Shown: in pieces, positions 37,005 to 45,865 of the stretch
Position numbering within the stretch: position 1 is the stretch's first letter
How the letters are laid out: each line of letters starts with the position of its first letter
Assembly (NCBI RefSeq): GCF_014652435.1
Contig: NZ_BMYU01000002.1
Location: 124,001-188,000 of the forward strand
DNA from: Cognatundibacterium squillarum
GTDB taxonomy: Bacteria; Pseudomonadota; Gammaproteobacteria; Burkholderiales; Burkholderiaceae_D
DNA: 64,000 bases
Direction of reading: 5' to 3'
Notes under the pieces: generated by a model
The model's database searches: none
Seen by the model: only the letters and a program-made list of their open reading frames with translations
Told to the model about the DNA's origin: nothing
Translations under genes and position numbers: made by a program

Positions 37005-37682
37005 ATGCAACTCGCGGGCAGCGAACATTCGTTTGGCGGTTCACGTGAACGCTTTATCGCCAAGGTATTTAATCACTTGGGTGGTGCTTTACTGGCATTT
37101 ACCGCGCTGGAAGTATTCTTTTTTACTTCCGGTATTGCAAATGCCATTATGGGCGCTTTGAAATTTGTGCCGTGGATGGCCATCCTCGGCGCCTTCATGA
37201 TCGTCGGCTGGATTGCAACCCGTGCCGCGCATACTGCGGAAAGTCTGAGCAGCCAGTATCTGGCGCTGGGCGCTTACATTCTGGCGGAAGCCGTTATTTT
37301 TGTGCCATTGCTGACGATTGCCAGCAAAGTTGCACCGGGTGCGATTGCGAACGCCGGTCTGATCACCGTACTGGCAACGCTGGGTCTGGTGGGCGTGGCT
37401 TACGTATCCCGTAAAGACTTTTCTTTCCTCGGTACCATTCTGAAGTGGGCTGGTCTGGTCGCAATTGTACTGATCATTTGCAGCGCGGTTTTCGGTTTCA
37501 CACTGGGCATTATTTTCAGTGTTGCGATGGTAGGTTTTGCCGGTGCAGCGATTTTGTACGACGCTTCGGAAGTCATTCACCATTATCCGGAAGACCGCTA
37601 TGTCGGTGCAGCACTGCAATTGTTTGCATCCGTTGCGCTGATGTTCTGGTATGTACTGCGTATTTTCATCAGCCGCGATTAA
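37005..37682 (+). CDS. Bax inhibitor-1/YccA family membrane protein
   Basis: 225 residues with seven hydrophobic segments. FNHLGGALLAFTALEVFFFT opens the first helix. The conserved IIFSVAMVGFAGAAILYDAS, then the C-terminal ALQLFASVALMFWYVLRI, match the BI-1 family, whose members form pH-sensitive Ca2+ leak channels or modulate FtsH. The N-terminal segment is short and soluble. It is monocistronic, with a terminator 20 bp downstream. Confidence 0.9.
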   Translation: MQLAGSEHSFGGSRERFIAKVFNHLGGALLAFTALEVFFFTSGIANAIMGALKFVPWMAILGAFMIVGWIATRAAHTAESLSSQYLALGAYILAEAVIFVPLLTIASKVAPGAIANAGLITVLATLGLVGVAYVSRKDFSFLGTILKWAGLVAIVLIICSAVFGFTLGIIFSVAMVGFAGAAILYDASEVIHHYPEDRYVGAALQLFASVALMFWYVLRIFISRD

Positions 37683-37701
37683 TTCGCAGCGTTGAACAAA
37701 T

Positions 37702-37734
37702 AAAAAACCGGCCGATTACTGGCCGGTTTTTTTA
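37702..37734 (+). terminator. Rho-independent terminator after the BI-1 gene
   Basis: AACCGGCC, seven-base loop, GGCCGGTT with flanking A- and T-runs. It may act in both directions for the convergent MarR-type gene. Confidence 0.92.
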
Positions 37735-37768
37735 CGTCTGCACACTGAGCACAGGCGGGCGCCTCAGA

Positions 37769-38602
37769 TTATGCGGCGATCAGCTCCACTTGCAGCGCAG
37801 GCAGCTGACCTGCACTGATCGCGATCAGCCGGTCGATATTCGGATGTTTGCCCGGATGCTGATGTGCGTCTGCAGTGTGTTCTGCATACCATGTAATACC
37901 GGCTTCGGCCGCCTCTTTGCTGATACTGCCGAATTGCTGAAACAGCGCATGGTACACGCGCACACTGCCCGCTGAACCGGGCTGATTCAGAATGTCAGCA
38001 ATCACCAGATCGCCGTCTTTCAGACGTAAGCCGCGTAAATGATCGATTGTTGGCAGCGTTGCCAGTTTTTCTGCAAATTGCATTTCTTTCCTTTCGGTTG
38101 CATGGGAATTCTGTAACACATCAGCCGTATCCGTTGCCGATAAGCGCAGCGCAACCTGACTCAGCCAGCGCCGCACCGTGGATTGTTCATCATCGCTGAA
38201 GCCCGCCATCATTTGCTGTTCTGCCTGCATCACCTGTGTCCTTGCCGCTTGCAGCAGGGTGAGTCCGTGTTCGGTCAGTGCGATTTGCTGAATACGGCCA
38301 TGGGTCGCATGTTTTTCGCGCTGTATGGTACCGGCTTTTTGCAGATTACTGACAATCAGACTGACAGTTTGCGGCGTCAGCAACGACAAACGTGCAAGAT
38401 CCGCGTTCGAGCAACCGGGGTAAGCATGCAGCATGGTCAGCACCGAGAACTGTGGCAGGGTTAAACCGGTCGGTGTAAGGCAGGTTTCCACATAGCTGCG
38501 ATGCGCCTGCGCTGCCTGACGTAACAGATAGCCGGCATAGCCATGCTCACCACGTTTGCCCTCGCCTGTGCGCGGAACCGGATTTTCTTGATTAAAAAGC
38601 AT
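37769..38602 (-). CDS. MarR-family regulator fused to a DUF2322-like domain
   Basis: 277 residues from the ATG at 38602. Residues 1-150 are a MarR winged helix: LTLPQFSVLTMLHAYPGC, LARLSLLTPQTVSLIVSNLQ and the wing EKHATHGRIQQIALT. Residues about 174-277 resemble DUF2322 (LPTIDHLRGLRLKDGDL, PGSAGSVRVYHALF, PGKHPNIDRLIAI). The join has an internal ATG at 38083 preceded by AAAGGAAAG, so the C-terminal domain may also be made alone. It is divergent from the AhpD-like gene, which it probably represses. Confidence 0.82.
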   Translation of the reverse strand: MLFNQENPVPRTGEGKRGEHGYAGYLLRQAAQAHRSYVETCLTPTGLTLPQFSVLTMLHAYPGCSNADLARLSLLTPQTVSLIVSNLQKAGTIQREKHATHGRIQQIALTEHGLTLLQAARTQVMQAEQQMMAGFSDDEQSTVRRWLSQVALRLSATDTADVLQNSHATERKEMQFAEKLATLPTIDHLRGLRLKDGDLVIADILNQPGSAGSVRVYHALFQQFGSISKEAAEAGITWYAEHTADAHQHPGKHPNIDRLIAISAGQLPALQVELIAA

Positions 38603-38603
38603 A

Positions 38604-38640
38604 ATATCAGTGCTCTGATATAATATTCGAACTCTGATAT
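38604..38640. promoter_or_regulatory. Putative MarR operator between the divergent genes
   Basis: ATATCAG-TGCT-CTGATAT is a perfect 7-bp inverted repeat (38604-38621); CTCTGATAT recurs at 38632-38640. The sites cover the space just before the MarR-type start, as expected for autoregulation and control of the AhpD-like gene. Confidence 0.7.
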
Positions 38641-38677
38641 TGTCGCATAAACCGTTTTTTCTGAACAAGGAACTGAC

Positions 38678-39169
38678 ATGACAACGCAAGCAACAACCGC
38701 AGAAACGACACAGGAAACAACGCAGGGCTTTTCATATACCCGCCTGCAACAGGAGCATGCTGCAGCAACGGCAGCACTGGGACAGTTCGGCAAAGCGATT
38801 AAAGACAGTGGCTTATCGCCGCAACTGACCGAGCTGGTGAAAGTGCGCGCTTCACAGAAAAACGCTTGCGCATTCTGTCTGCAATTTCATGTGAATCTGG
38901 CGCGTTCGCTGAACGTGCCGCAGGCACAGCTCGATCAGCTGGCAACCTGGCAGGAATCGCCTTTGTTCAGTGCCGCAGAAAAAGCCGCGCTGGCATGGAC
39001 AGAAGCGCTGACCAGCACACCCGCCCTGCCCGATCCGGCGCTGATGCCACGACTGCGTGAACACTTTTCCGAAGCAGATTGCGTGAACCTGACGCTGGCA
39101 ATCGCCCACATTAACGCCTGGAACCGCATCGCCGGCCCGCTCGGCTTTACCCCGCCGCCTGCACAGTAA
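38678..39169 (+). CDS. AhpD-like carboxymuconolactone decarboxylase family protein
   Basis: 163 residues, cytoplasmic. LTELVKVRASQKNACAFCLQ followed by FHVNLAR is the AhpD core with the redox CxxC and the conserved His. AhpD-like proteins reduce peroxides or relay electrons. The Thr/Gln-rich N-terminus is a non-conserved extension. A divergent MarR-type regulator suggests induction by oxidants or electrophiles. Confidence 0.88.
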   Translation: MTTQATTAETTQETTQGFSYTRLQQEHAAATAALGQFGKAIKDSGLSPQLTELVKVRASQKNACAFCLQFHVNLARSLNVPQAQLDQLATWQESPLFSAAEKAALAWTEALTSTPALPDPALMPRLREHFSEADCVNLTLAIAHINAWNRIAGPLGFTPPPAQ

Positions 39170-39199
39170 GCGCAGAGAACGCCATAGAACGCCAAAACA

Positions 39200-39308
39200 C
39201 CCCAAATGCGGCATCCTGCACAGAAAAAACGGCATTTTTCGCGGATGTCGGCAGAAACAGTGGCGCTCCGGGCAGGTGTTTTTTTGCCCGGATGCGGATC
39301 TCTGCACA
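39200..39308 (+). repeat. Dispersed intergenic repeat, long subfamily, left copy of a near-identical pair
   Basis: 109 bp, identical to 53658-53766 except for one base (CTCTG versus CGCTG near the right end). Left end AAATGCGGCATCCTGCACAG and right end GATGCGGATCTCTGCACA are imperfect direct repeats of each other. Internal CCGGGCA/TGCCCGG can form a hairpin. It ends 7 bp before the CusR-type box. Confidence 0.92.
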
Positions 39309-39315
39309 ACAGCAT

Positions 39316-39335
39316 AAATGACAAGTTTGTCATTT
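39316..39335 (+). promoter_or_regulatory. CusR/CopR-type box of the two-component/phosphoesterase operon
   Basis: AAATGACAAGTTTGTCATTT: 9-bp perfect arms matching the known CusR/CopR consensus AATGACAA-N2-TTGTCATT. A -10 element TACAAT lies at 39355-39360 with no good -35, so the box centre falls at about -41.5, a class II activator position. The first gene of the operon starts 105 bp after the box start. Confidence 0.85.
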
Positions 39336-39420
39336 CACCGGCTTAGTGCGGCGTTACAATGAACCGGTACCAACCCGGCGTGTGCCGGACCTGATCCAGA
39401 AGATCTTTTTCGGAGTGCTT

Positions 39421-39837
39421 ATGTTGCCGGTTCATTTTGTTCGCTTGTGCCTGCCCGTGTTGGTGACACTGATGCCCTGCGCGTCTGCATTCGCGCAGAA
39501 TACGCCCCCTGCACCACCGAATCCCCGCGCTGTACCGCCTGCTTCAGCGCCACCGGCTGCGCTGAGCGCAGCACAATTGCAGAAAGTGAAAGAAATTCTC
39601 GCGCCGTACAAGGCGTCAAAACTCAGTGCAGATGATGCAAAACTGATTAAGCGGCAATTGCGTGACGCTGGTATGCGCCCCAGCCCTGCGCTGGAAGATG
39701 CGATGCGTGCAGCAGGTCTGCCATTGCAAAAACTGGATGAGCTGGATCCACGTCCGCCGGGGCCACCACCTGATGCGCCTCCTGCGGCTGTTCCGGCACC
39801 AACACCGGCATCGAAAGCGGCGGTCAGTCGTCGCTGA
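39421..39837 (+). CDS. Small secreted Pro/Ala-rich protein
   Basis: 138 residues. The start at 39421 has GGAG nearby and opens a signal peptide (LCLPVLVTLMPCASAFAQ). The Pro-rich linker is followed by LSAAQLQKVKEILAPYKASK and LSADDAKLIKRQLRDAGMRP, a small helical domain, and ends in another Pro-rich tail. No metal-binding Cys, Met or His cluster is seen. It leads the operon of the CusR/CusS-like pair, 13 bp before the regulator gene. Function unknown; an accessory periplasmic role is plausible. Confidence 0.75.
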   Translation: MLPVHFVRLCLPVLVTLMPCASAFAQNTPPAPPNPRAVPPASAPPAALSAAQLQKVKEILAPYKASKLSADDAKLIKRQLRDAGMRPSPALEDAMRAAGLPLQKLDELDPRPPGPPPDAPPAAVPAPTPASKAAVSRR

Positions 39838-39850
39838 AGGGCAGATTACG

Positions 39851-40534
39851 ATGAAGATTCTGCTGATTGAAGATGAAGCACGCATCGCGAATTTTGTGTG
39901 TGCCGGACTCGCTGGCCGTGGCTATACCATGTGTCATTGCAGCGACGGGCGCAGCGGTTTGCAGGCAGCGATGCAACGCACACATGACCTGATTCTGCTG
40001 GATGTGATGCTGCCGGAAATGGACGGGCTTACGCTGCTCAGAAAGTTACGCGAACAGGGAATTCTGACCCCGGTCATTCTGCTGACAGCCCGGAATGAAT
40101 TACAGGACCGAATCGAAGGATTAAATCTGGGTGCCGATGATTATCTTGCCAAACCATTTTTCGTCGAAGAGCTGGCTGCGCGGATACAGGCTATCCAGCG
40201 TCGCCTCAGTGGTGATCATCAGCATTTGCTGCAGGTCGGGCCTTTGCAGCTGGACCGGCTGAACCGTCAGGTCCGGTGTCATCAGCACGATATTGATCTG
40301 ACTTCCCGTGAGTTCACGTTACTGGAATTTCTGATGCGCTCAAATGGTCAGACGCTGACTCGCGGACAGATTCTCGAGCACGTCTGGGGCTACGATTTTG
40401 ATCCGAGTACCAATGTGGTGGATGTTTGTATCCGGCGATTACGCAGCAAAATTGCAGAGCTTGATCCGGATTTGTCTCCTATCGAGTCGGTGCGCGGTAC
40501 CGGCTATCGTTTCCGGACGGGAGTTTCCGTCTGA
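39851..40534 (+). CDS. OmpR-family response regulator, CusR/CopR-like
   Basis: 227 residues. The receiver domain is MKILLIEDEARIANFV with phospho-acceptor Asp51 in LLDVMLPEMDG and Lys in DDYLAKPF. The winged-helix domain has LTSREFTLLEFLMRSNGQTL, the recognition region NVVDVCIRRLRSKI and IESVRGTGYRF. Length and motifs match the CusR/CopR/PcoR subgroup. Two copies of the matching box occur in this module, one upstream of its own operon, so it is probably an autoregulated activator of both operons. Confidence 0.93.
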   Translation: MKILLIEDEARIANFVCAGLAGRGYTMCHCSDGRSGLQAAMQRTHDLILLDVMLPEMDGLTLLRKLREQGILTPVILLTARNELQDRIEGLNLGADDYLAKPFFVEELAARIQAIQRRLSGDHQHLLQVGPLQLDRLNRQVRCHQHDIDLTSREFTLLEFLMRSNGQTLTRGQILEHVWGYDFDPSTNVVDVCIRRLRSKIAELDPDLSPIESVRGTGYRFRTGVSV

Positions 40535-41973
40535 TGCGACTCACATTCCGCTTTAAGCTGTTTGTTGCATCGCTGTCGGTTGTGTCCATGCTGATGGCTG
40601 CCGTTTTGTGGGCTGGCTGGGCGGCATTGTTGCGTCAGGAACAGGATAGGCTGGATGCGAGACTGTGTCAGGAAGCCAGACGTGTCAGTCATGCAGAACG
40701 GCGGGACGAGTCTGCGCAGCGACTGGCGGCAGATATGGCAGCTAAACTGCACTTACCGTCTGCTGATCAACTGATGTTTCTTCAGCGGTTTCCGGATGGA
40801 AAAACCGGTATGCAATTCGGTCAGTGGCCAGCAGAGCTGCAAGTCACGGAGATCGTCCCGGAGCACGCTGGCCGCGACACCGTACAGCGTGACGGTGCCG
40901 GGCAGCCAGATTCCTGCCGTTTGAAAACCCGGCAATGGCAGCAAGTTTCATGGCGTGTGGCAGTGCTCACGGCCAGTGAAGGCGAAGGTCTGGTTGCTGC
41001 AGATCTGGCCGATACCGGTGCTGAGCTGCGCGAGGCAGTACAGCAGCAATTACCGCCGGTGCTGGCTCTGGCCTTGCTGCTGACGGGGGTTGCCGCGTGG
41101 TTACTGGCGGGGCTGGCCTTACGTCCGGTTAACCGTTTGCGCGAATCAATGCGCAGTCTGACTCCCAGAGATCTCGGGCAGCGGCTGAGTGATGCCGGGG
41201 CTGACGCAGAATTTGCGGAGCTCATTGCCACTTATAACAACATGCTTGAAAGGCTGGAAATCAGTTTTCATCAGGCTTCGCGTTTCTCGGGCGATGCAGC
41301 GCATGAGCTGAGAACGCCGCTGACCATTCTGCGCGGGCAGCTGGAACAGATTCTGAGCCAGACCAGTGATACCACGCGTCAATCTGAGCTGGCCGAGATT
41401 CTGGATCAGGTGGGCAAGCTCAACGGAATTACCCGGCGGCTGTTATTGTTATCGCGGGCAGATGCCGGTCAGTTACCACTCCATCCTGAATGGCTGAATC
41501 TCAGCGACTTACTGGATGATCTGATCAGTGATGCCCGGATGCTGGTCGCAAATCAGCAACTCGAAGCCAGCATTCCCCGGCAATTGCAACTGCAGGCTGA
41601 TAACGTGTTATTGCAGCAATTACTGAATAATCTGATCAGTAATGCGGTGCGCTATTGCTGCCCCGGCGGATGGATCCGAATCCATGCACAGCAGCGTGAT
41701 ACGGAGATGGTCGTGATGTTCAGTAATCAGTGTCTGCCGGTTCCGGCTGCTGAGCGTGCACGGTTTTTTGAACGCTTTTATCGCGCCGCCAATGCCGCAG
41801 GCCATGCGGATGGCAGTGGCCTCGGACTCAGTCTGGCGCTGGAAATTGCGCGGGCACATCACGGCAGCCTGCGTTTGCTGGACACCCCTGACAATGAAGT
41901 CAGTCTTGAGCTTCGCCTGCCGTTGACGCAAGCGCCGGACATCAGGCTGCCGGATGACAAAGATGTCATTTAA
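40534..41973 (+). CDS. Membrane sensor histidine kinase, CusS-like
   Basis: 479 residues; the start overlaps the stop of the regulator (TGATG). Two membrane helices (about residues 8-30 and 170-192) flank a periplasmic sensor domain. HAMP follows, then the H-box FSGDAAHELRTPLTIL with His257, the N-box LLNNLISNAVRYC and the G-box GSGLGLSLALEIA. The periplasmic loop lacks an obvious His/Met cluster like that of CusS, so the ligand is not certain to be Cu or Ag. Confidence 0.92.
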   Translation: MRLTFRFKLFVASLSVVSMLMAAVLWAGWAALLRQEQDRLDARLCQEARRVSHAERRDESAQRLAADMAAKLHLPSADQLMFLQRFPDGKTGMQFGQWPAELQVTEIVPEHAGRDTVQRDGAGQPDSCRLKTRQWQQVSWRVAVLTASEGEGLVAADLADTGAELREAVQQQLPPVLALALLLTGVAAWLLAGLALRPVNRLRESMRSLTPRDLGQRLSDAGADAEFAELIATYNNMLERLEISFHQASRFSGDAAHELRTPLTILRGQLEQILSQTSDTTRQSELAEILDQVGKLNGITRRLLLLSRADAGQLPLHPEWLNLSDLLDDLISDARMLVANQQLEASIPRQLQLQADNVLLQQLLNNLISNAVRYCCPGGWIRIHAQQRDTEMVVMFSNQCLPVPAAERARFFERFYRAANAAGHADGSGLGLSLALEIARAHHGSLRLLDTPDNEVSLELRLPLTQAPDIRLPDDKDVI

Positions 41974-42030
41974 GGCTGTCTGCAGCTGCATACACTCGTT
42001 CCTGACTGTTTATATCATCAGGAGACAACC

Positions 42031-42276
42031 ATGCTGCGCTCACTCTTCTTACGTCATTTTTCTTTCGCAATCCTCTTACTGCTGAGTTGTACCGCCGCGC
42101 TGGCGGGCACTGGCAAACACGCAGCCGCTAAGGCGCAGATTCAGGCAGATAAACAACAGCTCGCTGCTGATAAAGCCGCAGGTGCGCCCCGCTCAGTGAT
42201 TGAGGCTGATAAAGCGCGTTTGCAGGCCGACAAGGCTGCGGCACGCCGTGCGCGTCCGGTTCGCACTCAGCCCTGA
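42031..42276 (+). CDS. Small secreted Ala/Lys-rich protein
   Basis: 81 residues: signal peptide (cleavage near AALAGTG), then a single charged helix with repeated (Q/E)ADK: IQADKQQLAADKAAG, IEADKARLQADKAAARR. AGGAGA precedes the ATG. It lies between the kinase and the first phosphoesterase and is almost certainly co-transcribed. Function unknown; the repeats suggest a coiled-coil or polyanion-binding peptide. Confidence 0.72.
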   Translation: MLRSLFLRHFSFAILLLLSCTAALAGTGKHAAAKAQIQADKQQLAADKAAGAPRSVIEADKARLQADKAAARRARPVRTQP

Positions 42277-42301
42277 CCAGGATTGTCTGAAAGGAACTAC
42301 G

Positions 42302-44047
42302 ATGTTGCTTTGCTCCCGCTTTCGCCGCCGTAAAAGCCTGTTTTTTGCAGGCATAAGCCTGCTGAGTGTTCTTGCTGCCTGTGGTGGTGGCGGTACATCG
42401 TCAGGAGATACCAGTGGCGCTACGCCGCCGGTAAAAATCAGTCCGCCCGGTGCGCCGCAGAATGTACAGCTGACCAGTGGCGACAGTATGCTGAGTCTGC
42501 GTTTCAGTCCGCCGCTGAACGATGGAGGCGCACCTGTCAGCGCATACAACGGCAGTTGCACTGCTGATGGCCAGACACGCAGCGTCAGTGCAAGCACCGG
42601 GCCGTTGCTGATTGACGGTCTGCGCAACGGAACAACTTACACGTGTACCCTGACCGCACTTAACAGTGCCGGAAGCGGTCCGGCGGTCAGTATCAGTGGT
42701 ACGCCGGCAGCCATTATCAGTAACGGTGAATTTACGGGAAATATTGTGCTCGGAACACCGTCAGATACCAGTATTCATGCCAATGTTTATGCTGTCGCAC
42801 AGAGTGGCAGTATCAGTTTGCGCGCAGGAACCCGGTCCGGCATTTATGACATCAGCACACAGCCCGTTACCCTGAATGCGGGTCAGCCGGCTGACATTCT
42901 GCTGGACTCACTGAAACCGGATACCCGCTACTTCTATCGTCTGCAGTACCGCAGTACTGACGGCAGTATCTCTTCGACCAGTGACGAATACAGTTTTCAT
43001 ACAGCACGCGCTTCGGGTAGCAGTTTTGTATTTGCAATTCAGGGCGATTCTCATCCTGAGCGGCTGAATACACAATTTAATGATGCGCTGTATCAGCGGA
43101 CTTTACTGACCGCAGCTGCAGATCAGCCGGATTTTTACATTACCAGTGGTGATGATTTCAGTGTGGATACACTGGATCCGAATACGGTAACGAAAGATCA
43201 GGTGACTGGTCGCTATACCCTGCAGCGGCCTTACCTCGGCCTGATCGGACGTACTGCGCCGGTTTTCCTGGTGAATGGCAATCATGAACAGGCAGCACGG
43301 TATTTGCTGAATGGCACACCGGACAATGTGGCAGTCTGGGCTCAAACTGCGCGCAACCAGTATTTCTCACAACCGGCACCGGACCGCTTTTATTCCGGGA
43401 ATAACACGCAGGTACCCTTTATCGGTAACTTGCGCAATTACTTCGCCTGGACCTGGGGAGACGCCTTATTTGTTGTGATTGATCCCTACTGGGAGTCGCC
43501 GGTATGTGTTGATAACCCGTTTTACGGTGGCGTGAAGCGTTCAAATCTGTGGGATATCACGCATGGCGATACGCAGTATCAGTGGCTGAAAACCACACTG
43601 GAACAAAGCAAGGCGCGATACAAATTCGTTTTTGCACATCATGTGATGGGAACCGGTCGTGGCGGTATCGAACTGGCAAAAAGCTACGAATGGGGTGAAA
43701 CCAGTGCGCTGTTCGGCAGCAATCGTCCCGGCTGGACGATGCCGATTCATCAACTGATGGTGGCAAACAAGGTCAGTATTTTCTTCCAGGGGCATGATCA
43801 TATCTGGGTGCGCCAGCAACTGGACGGCGTGACCTATCAGACCTTATCAGAGCCGGCTGATCCTAATTACACGCTGTGGAATGCGGATGCGTATCTGAGT
43901 GGTGATAAATATCCGAATACCGGCTATACCCGCGTCAGCGTTTCACCCGCCGGTGTCAAAGTGGAGTACGTGCGCACCTATCTTCCGAAAGATGAGGGAC
44001 CGGGTAAGGTCAGTGGCAGCGTGGCGTTCAGTTATACCTTGCCATGA
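42302..44047 (+). CDS. Fn3-metallophosphoesterase lipoprotein (type A)
   Basis: 581 residues, AAGGA before the ATG. Lipobox SVLAAC; then an Fn3 domain (GAPQNVQLTSGDSMLSLRF ... LTALNSAGSGPA), then a purple-acid-phosphatase-type N-terminal sandwich, then the calcineurin-like domain. Metal ligands are visible in QGDSHPER, SGDDFSVD, VNGNHEQ, AHHVMGTGRG and FQGHDHIW. Probably a surface or periplasmic phosphoesterase. It forms a sequence pair with the fourth enzyme at 47321. Substrate unknown. Confidence 0.88.
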   Translation: MLLCSRFRRRKSLFFAGISLLSVLAACGGGGTSSGDTSGATPPVKISPPGAPQNVQLTSGDSMLSLRFSPPLNDGGAPVSAYNGSCTADGQTRSVSASTGPLLIDGLRNGTTYTCTLTALNSAGSGPAVSISGTPAAIISNGEFTGNIVLGTPSDTSIHANVYAVAQSGSISLRAGTRSGIYDISTQPVTLNAGQPADILLDSLKPDTRYFYRLQYRSTDGSISSTSDEYSFHTARASGSSFVFAIQGDSHPERLNTQFNDALYQRTLLTAAADQPDFYITSGDDFSVDTLDPNTVTKDQVTGRYTLQRPYLGLIGRTAPVFLVNGNHEQAARYLLNGTPDNVAVWAQTARNQYFSQPAPDRFYSGNNTQVPFIGNLRNYFAWTWGDALFVVIDPYWESPVCVDNPFYGGVKRSNLWDITHGDTQYQWLKTTLEQSKARYKFVFAHHVMGTGRGGIELAKSYEWGETSALFGSNRPGWTMPIHQLMVANKVSIFFQGHDHIWVRQQLDGVTYQTLSEPADPNYTLWNADAYLSGDKYPNTGYTRVSVSPAGVKVEYVRTYLPKDEGPGKVSGSVAFSYTLP

Positions 44048-44073
44048 GTGGCATTCTCAGACGGAGCAAATCC

Positions 44074-45855
44074 ATGCAAACAGGAAAAATTCCGGCATTT
44101 GCCGGTAGTCTGATACTCACTGCCTTGCTGAGCGCATGTGGTGGCGGAGGCGGCGGTGCGGACAGCGCGGGCAGTACATCCGGCGGCAGTGGGAATGGCA
44201 ATAACGCTGGCGGAAATGCGACCCTGCCCGGTGTGCCACAGTCTCTGGTTGCGACACCCGGTAATGCGCAGGCAACCCTGAATTTCAGTGCTCCCGCCAG
44301 TGATGGCGGATCACCGGTTCTGCGCTATGCAGTAAGTTGCAGCGGTGGCGGAACCAGCGTACAAAATACTGCAAATACGCCGCCGGTTGTGGTCACAGGT
44401 TTGAGTAACGGTACTGCATATCAATGCACGGTCAGTGCGGTCAATGCAGTTGGCAGTGGTCCTGCCGCCAGTGTGTCTGTCACTCCGCAGGCAGCGGTTT
44501 CGGGAACAGCTTTTCAGGGATCGCTGTTACTTGGCGCACCCTCTTCCGATGGCTTGATCATCAGCGTGTTGTCGGCATCACAGAATGGCAGCGTCGCCAT
44601 CAGTTACGGCCGAAATGCCGGCATTTACGAAGGGCAGACTGTATTCAGCACTTTACAGGCAGGCACACCGGCTAGAATCCGGCTCAGCGGGCTGCAGGCC
44701 GATCAGGCCTATTACTACCGCTTGCAGTATCAGGCGGCAGGCAGCACCCAGACCGTTGCCGGCAATGAGTACAGTTTCCGTACTGCACGATCATCGGGGC
44801 AGACGTTCAGCTTTACGATACAGGCAGATTCCCATCTTGATGAAAATTCGGATTTAAACCAGTACCAGCGCACACTGATGAATGTGCTCGCGGATAAACC
44901 CGACTTCCACATTGATCTGGGCGACACGTTTATGACGGAGAAACATACGGCACCATTCACGGCAGTGGTGCAGAGTGCGCCTGATCAGGCAACTGTACGT
45001 GCACGGTATGCTTATGAACGCGGTAACTTCGGCCTGATTTCTCATTCGGTACCGCTGTTTCTTGCGAATGGCAATCATGAAGGCGAAGCAGGCTGGCTGA
45101 ATAACGGTACTGCTGCCAGTCTGCCGGTATGGGCCACACTGGCAAGGCAGGAATTTTTTGCGAATCCTGCGCCGGACAGCTGGTTCAGCGGTGATCCGGT
45201 TGCGGAAGCCTTTGTCGGGCTAAGGCAATCCTGGTATGCATGGCAATGGGGTGATGCACAGTTTATTGTGCTTGATCCTTACTGGAACAGTATGACGCAA
45301 GCCAGCCGAGATGGCTGGAATCTGACCCTTGGCGACCGGCAATACCAATGGCTGACAGCGGTACTGGCGGCCAGTAAAGCGAAGTTTAAATTTATCTTTC
45401 TGCATAATCTGGTCGGTGGACTGGATGGACAAATGCGTGGTGGTATTGAAGCCGCACCTTTCTATGAATGGGGTGGAAAAAATGCGGATGGTACAGACGG
45501 ATTTGCTGCCCGCAGGCCCGGCTGGGCAATGCCGGTACATGCATTGCTGGTGAAAAATAAGGTGACAGCCGTTTTTCACGGCCATGACCACCTGTATGCG
45601 AAGCAGATTCTGGACGGTATTGTGTATCAGGAAGTGCCGCAACCCAGTGCGGTGAATACCGGCAGCGGGGCATCACTGGCAAGCACTTATCATTACAATT
45701 CCGGTACGATACTCAGCAGTGCGGGTCATATCCGCGTCACCGTAACACCAACCGGTGTAAAAGCAGAATATGTTCGTGCATGGTTACCTGCTGCAGAAAA
45801 CGCAAGCCGGAAAAATGCACAGATTGATGACAGCTGGACTGTTGCCGCACCTTAG
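44074..45855 (+). CDS. Fn3-metallophosphoesterase lipoprotein (type B)
   Basis: 593 residues from the ATG at 44074 (CGGAGC upstream); an ATG at 44044 that overlaps the previous stop is the alternative. Lipobox ALLSAC and a Gly-rich linker, Fn3 (APASDGGSPVLRYAVSC ... AVNAVGSGPAA), an acid-phosphatase-type sandwich, then the metal-binding domain: QADSHLDE, LGDTFMTEK, ANGNHEGEA, FLHNLVGG and FHGHDHLY. It differs from type A in the first motif and in the third (HN instead of HH). It pairs with the third enzyme. Confidence 0.88.
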   Translation: MQTGKIPAFAGSLILTALLSACGGGGGGADSAGSTSGGSGNGNNAGGNATLPGVPQSLVATPGNAQATLNFSAPASDGGSPVLRYAVSCSGGGTSVQNTANTPPVVVTGLSNGTAYQCTVSAVNAVGSGPAASVSVTPQAAVSGTAFQGSLLLGAPSSDGLIISVLSASQNGSVAISYGRNAGIYEGQTVFSTLQAGTPARIRLSGLQADQAYYYRLQYQAAGSTQTVAGNEYSFRTARSSGQTFSFTIQADSHLDENSDLNQYQRTLMNVLADKPDFHIDLGDTFMTEKHTAPFTAVVQSAPDQATVRARYAYERGNFGLISHSVPLFLANGNHEGEAGWLNNGTAASLPVWATLARQEFFANPAPDSWFSGDPVAEAFVGLRQSWYAWQWGDAQFIVLDPYWNSMTQASRDGWNLTLGDRQYQWLTAVLAASKAKFKFIFLHNLVGGLDGQMRGGIEAAPFYEWGGKNADGTDGFAARRPGWAMPVHALLVKNKVTAVFHGHDHLYAKQILDGIVYQEVPQPSAVNTGSGASLASTYHYNSGTILSSAGHIRVTVTPTGVKAEYVRAWLPAAENASRKNAQIDDSWTVAAP

Positions 45856-45865
45856 CCGGGGATCT

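Noticed and set aside
37089-37619. 176-codon minus-strand frame opposite the Bax inhibitor-1 gene
   Set aside because: Gln/Asn/Arg-rich antisense frame; the plus-strand frame matches a known family over its full length.
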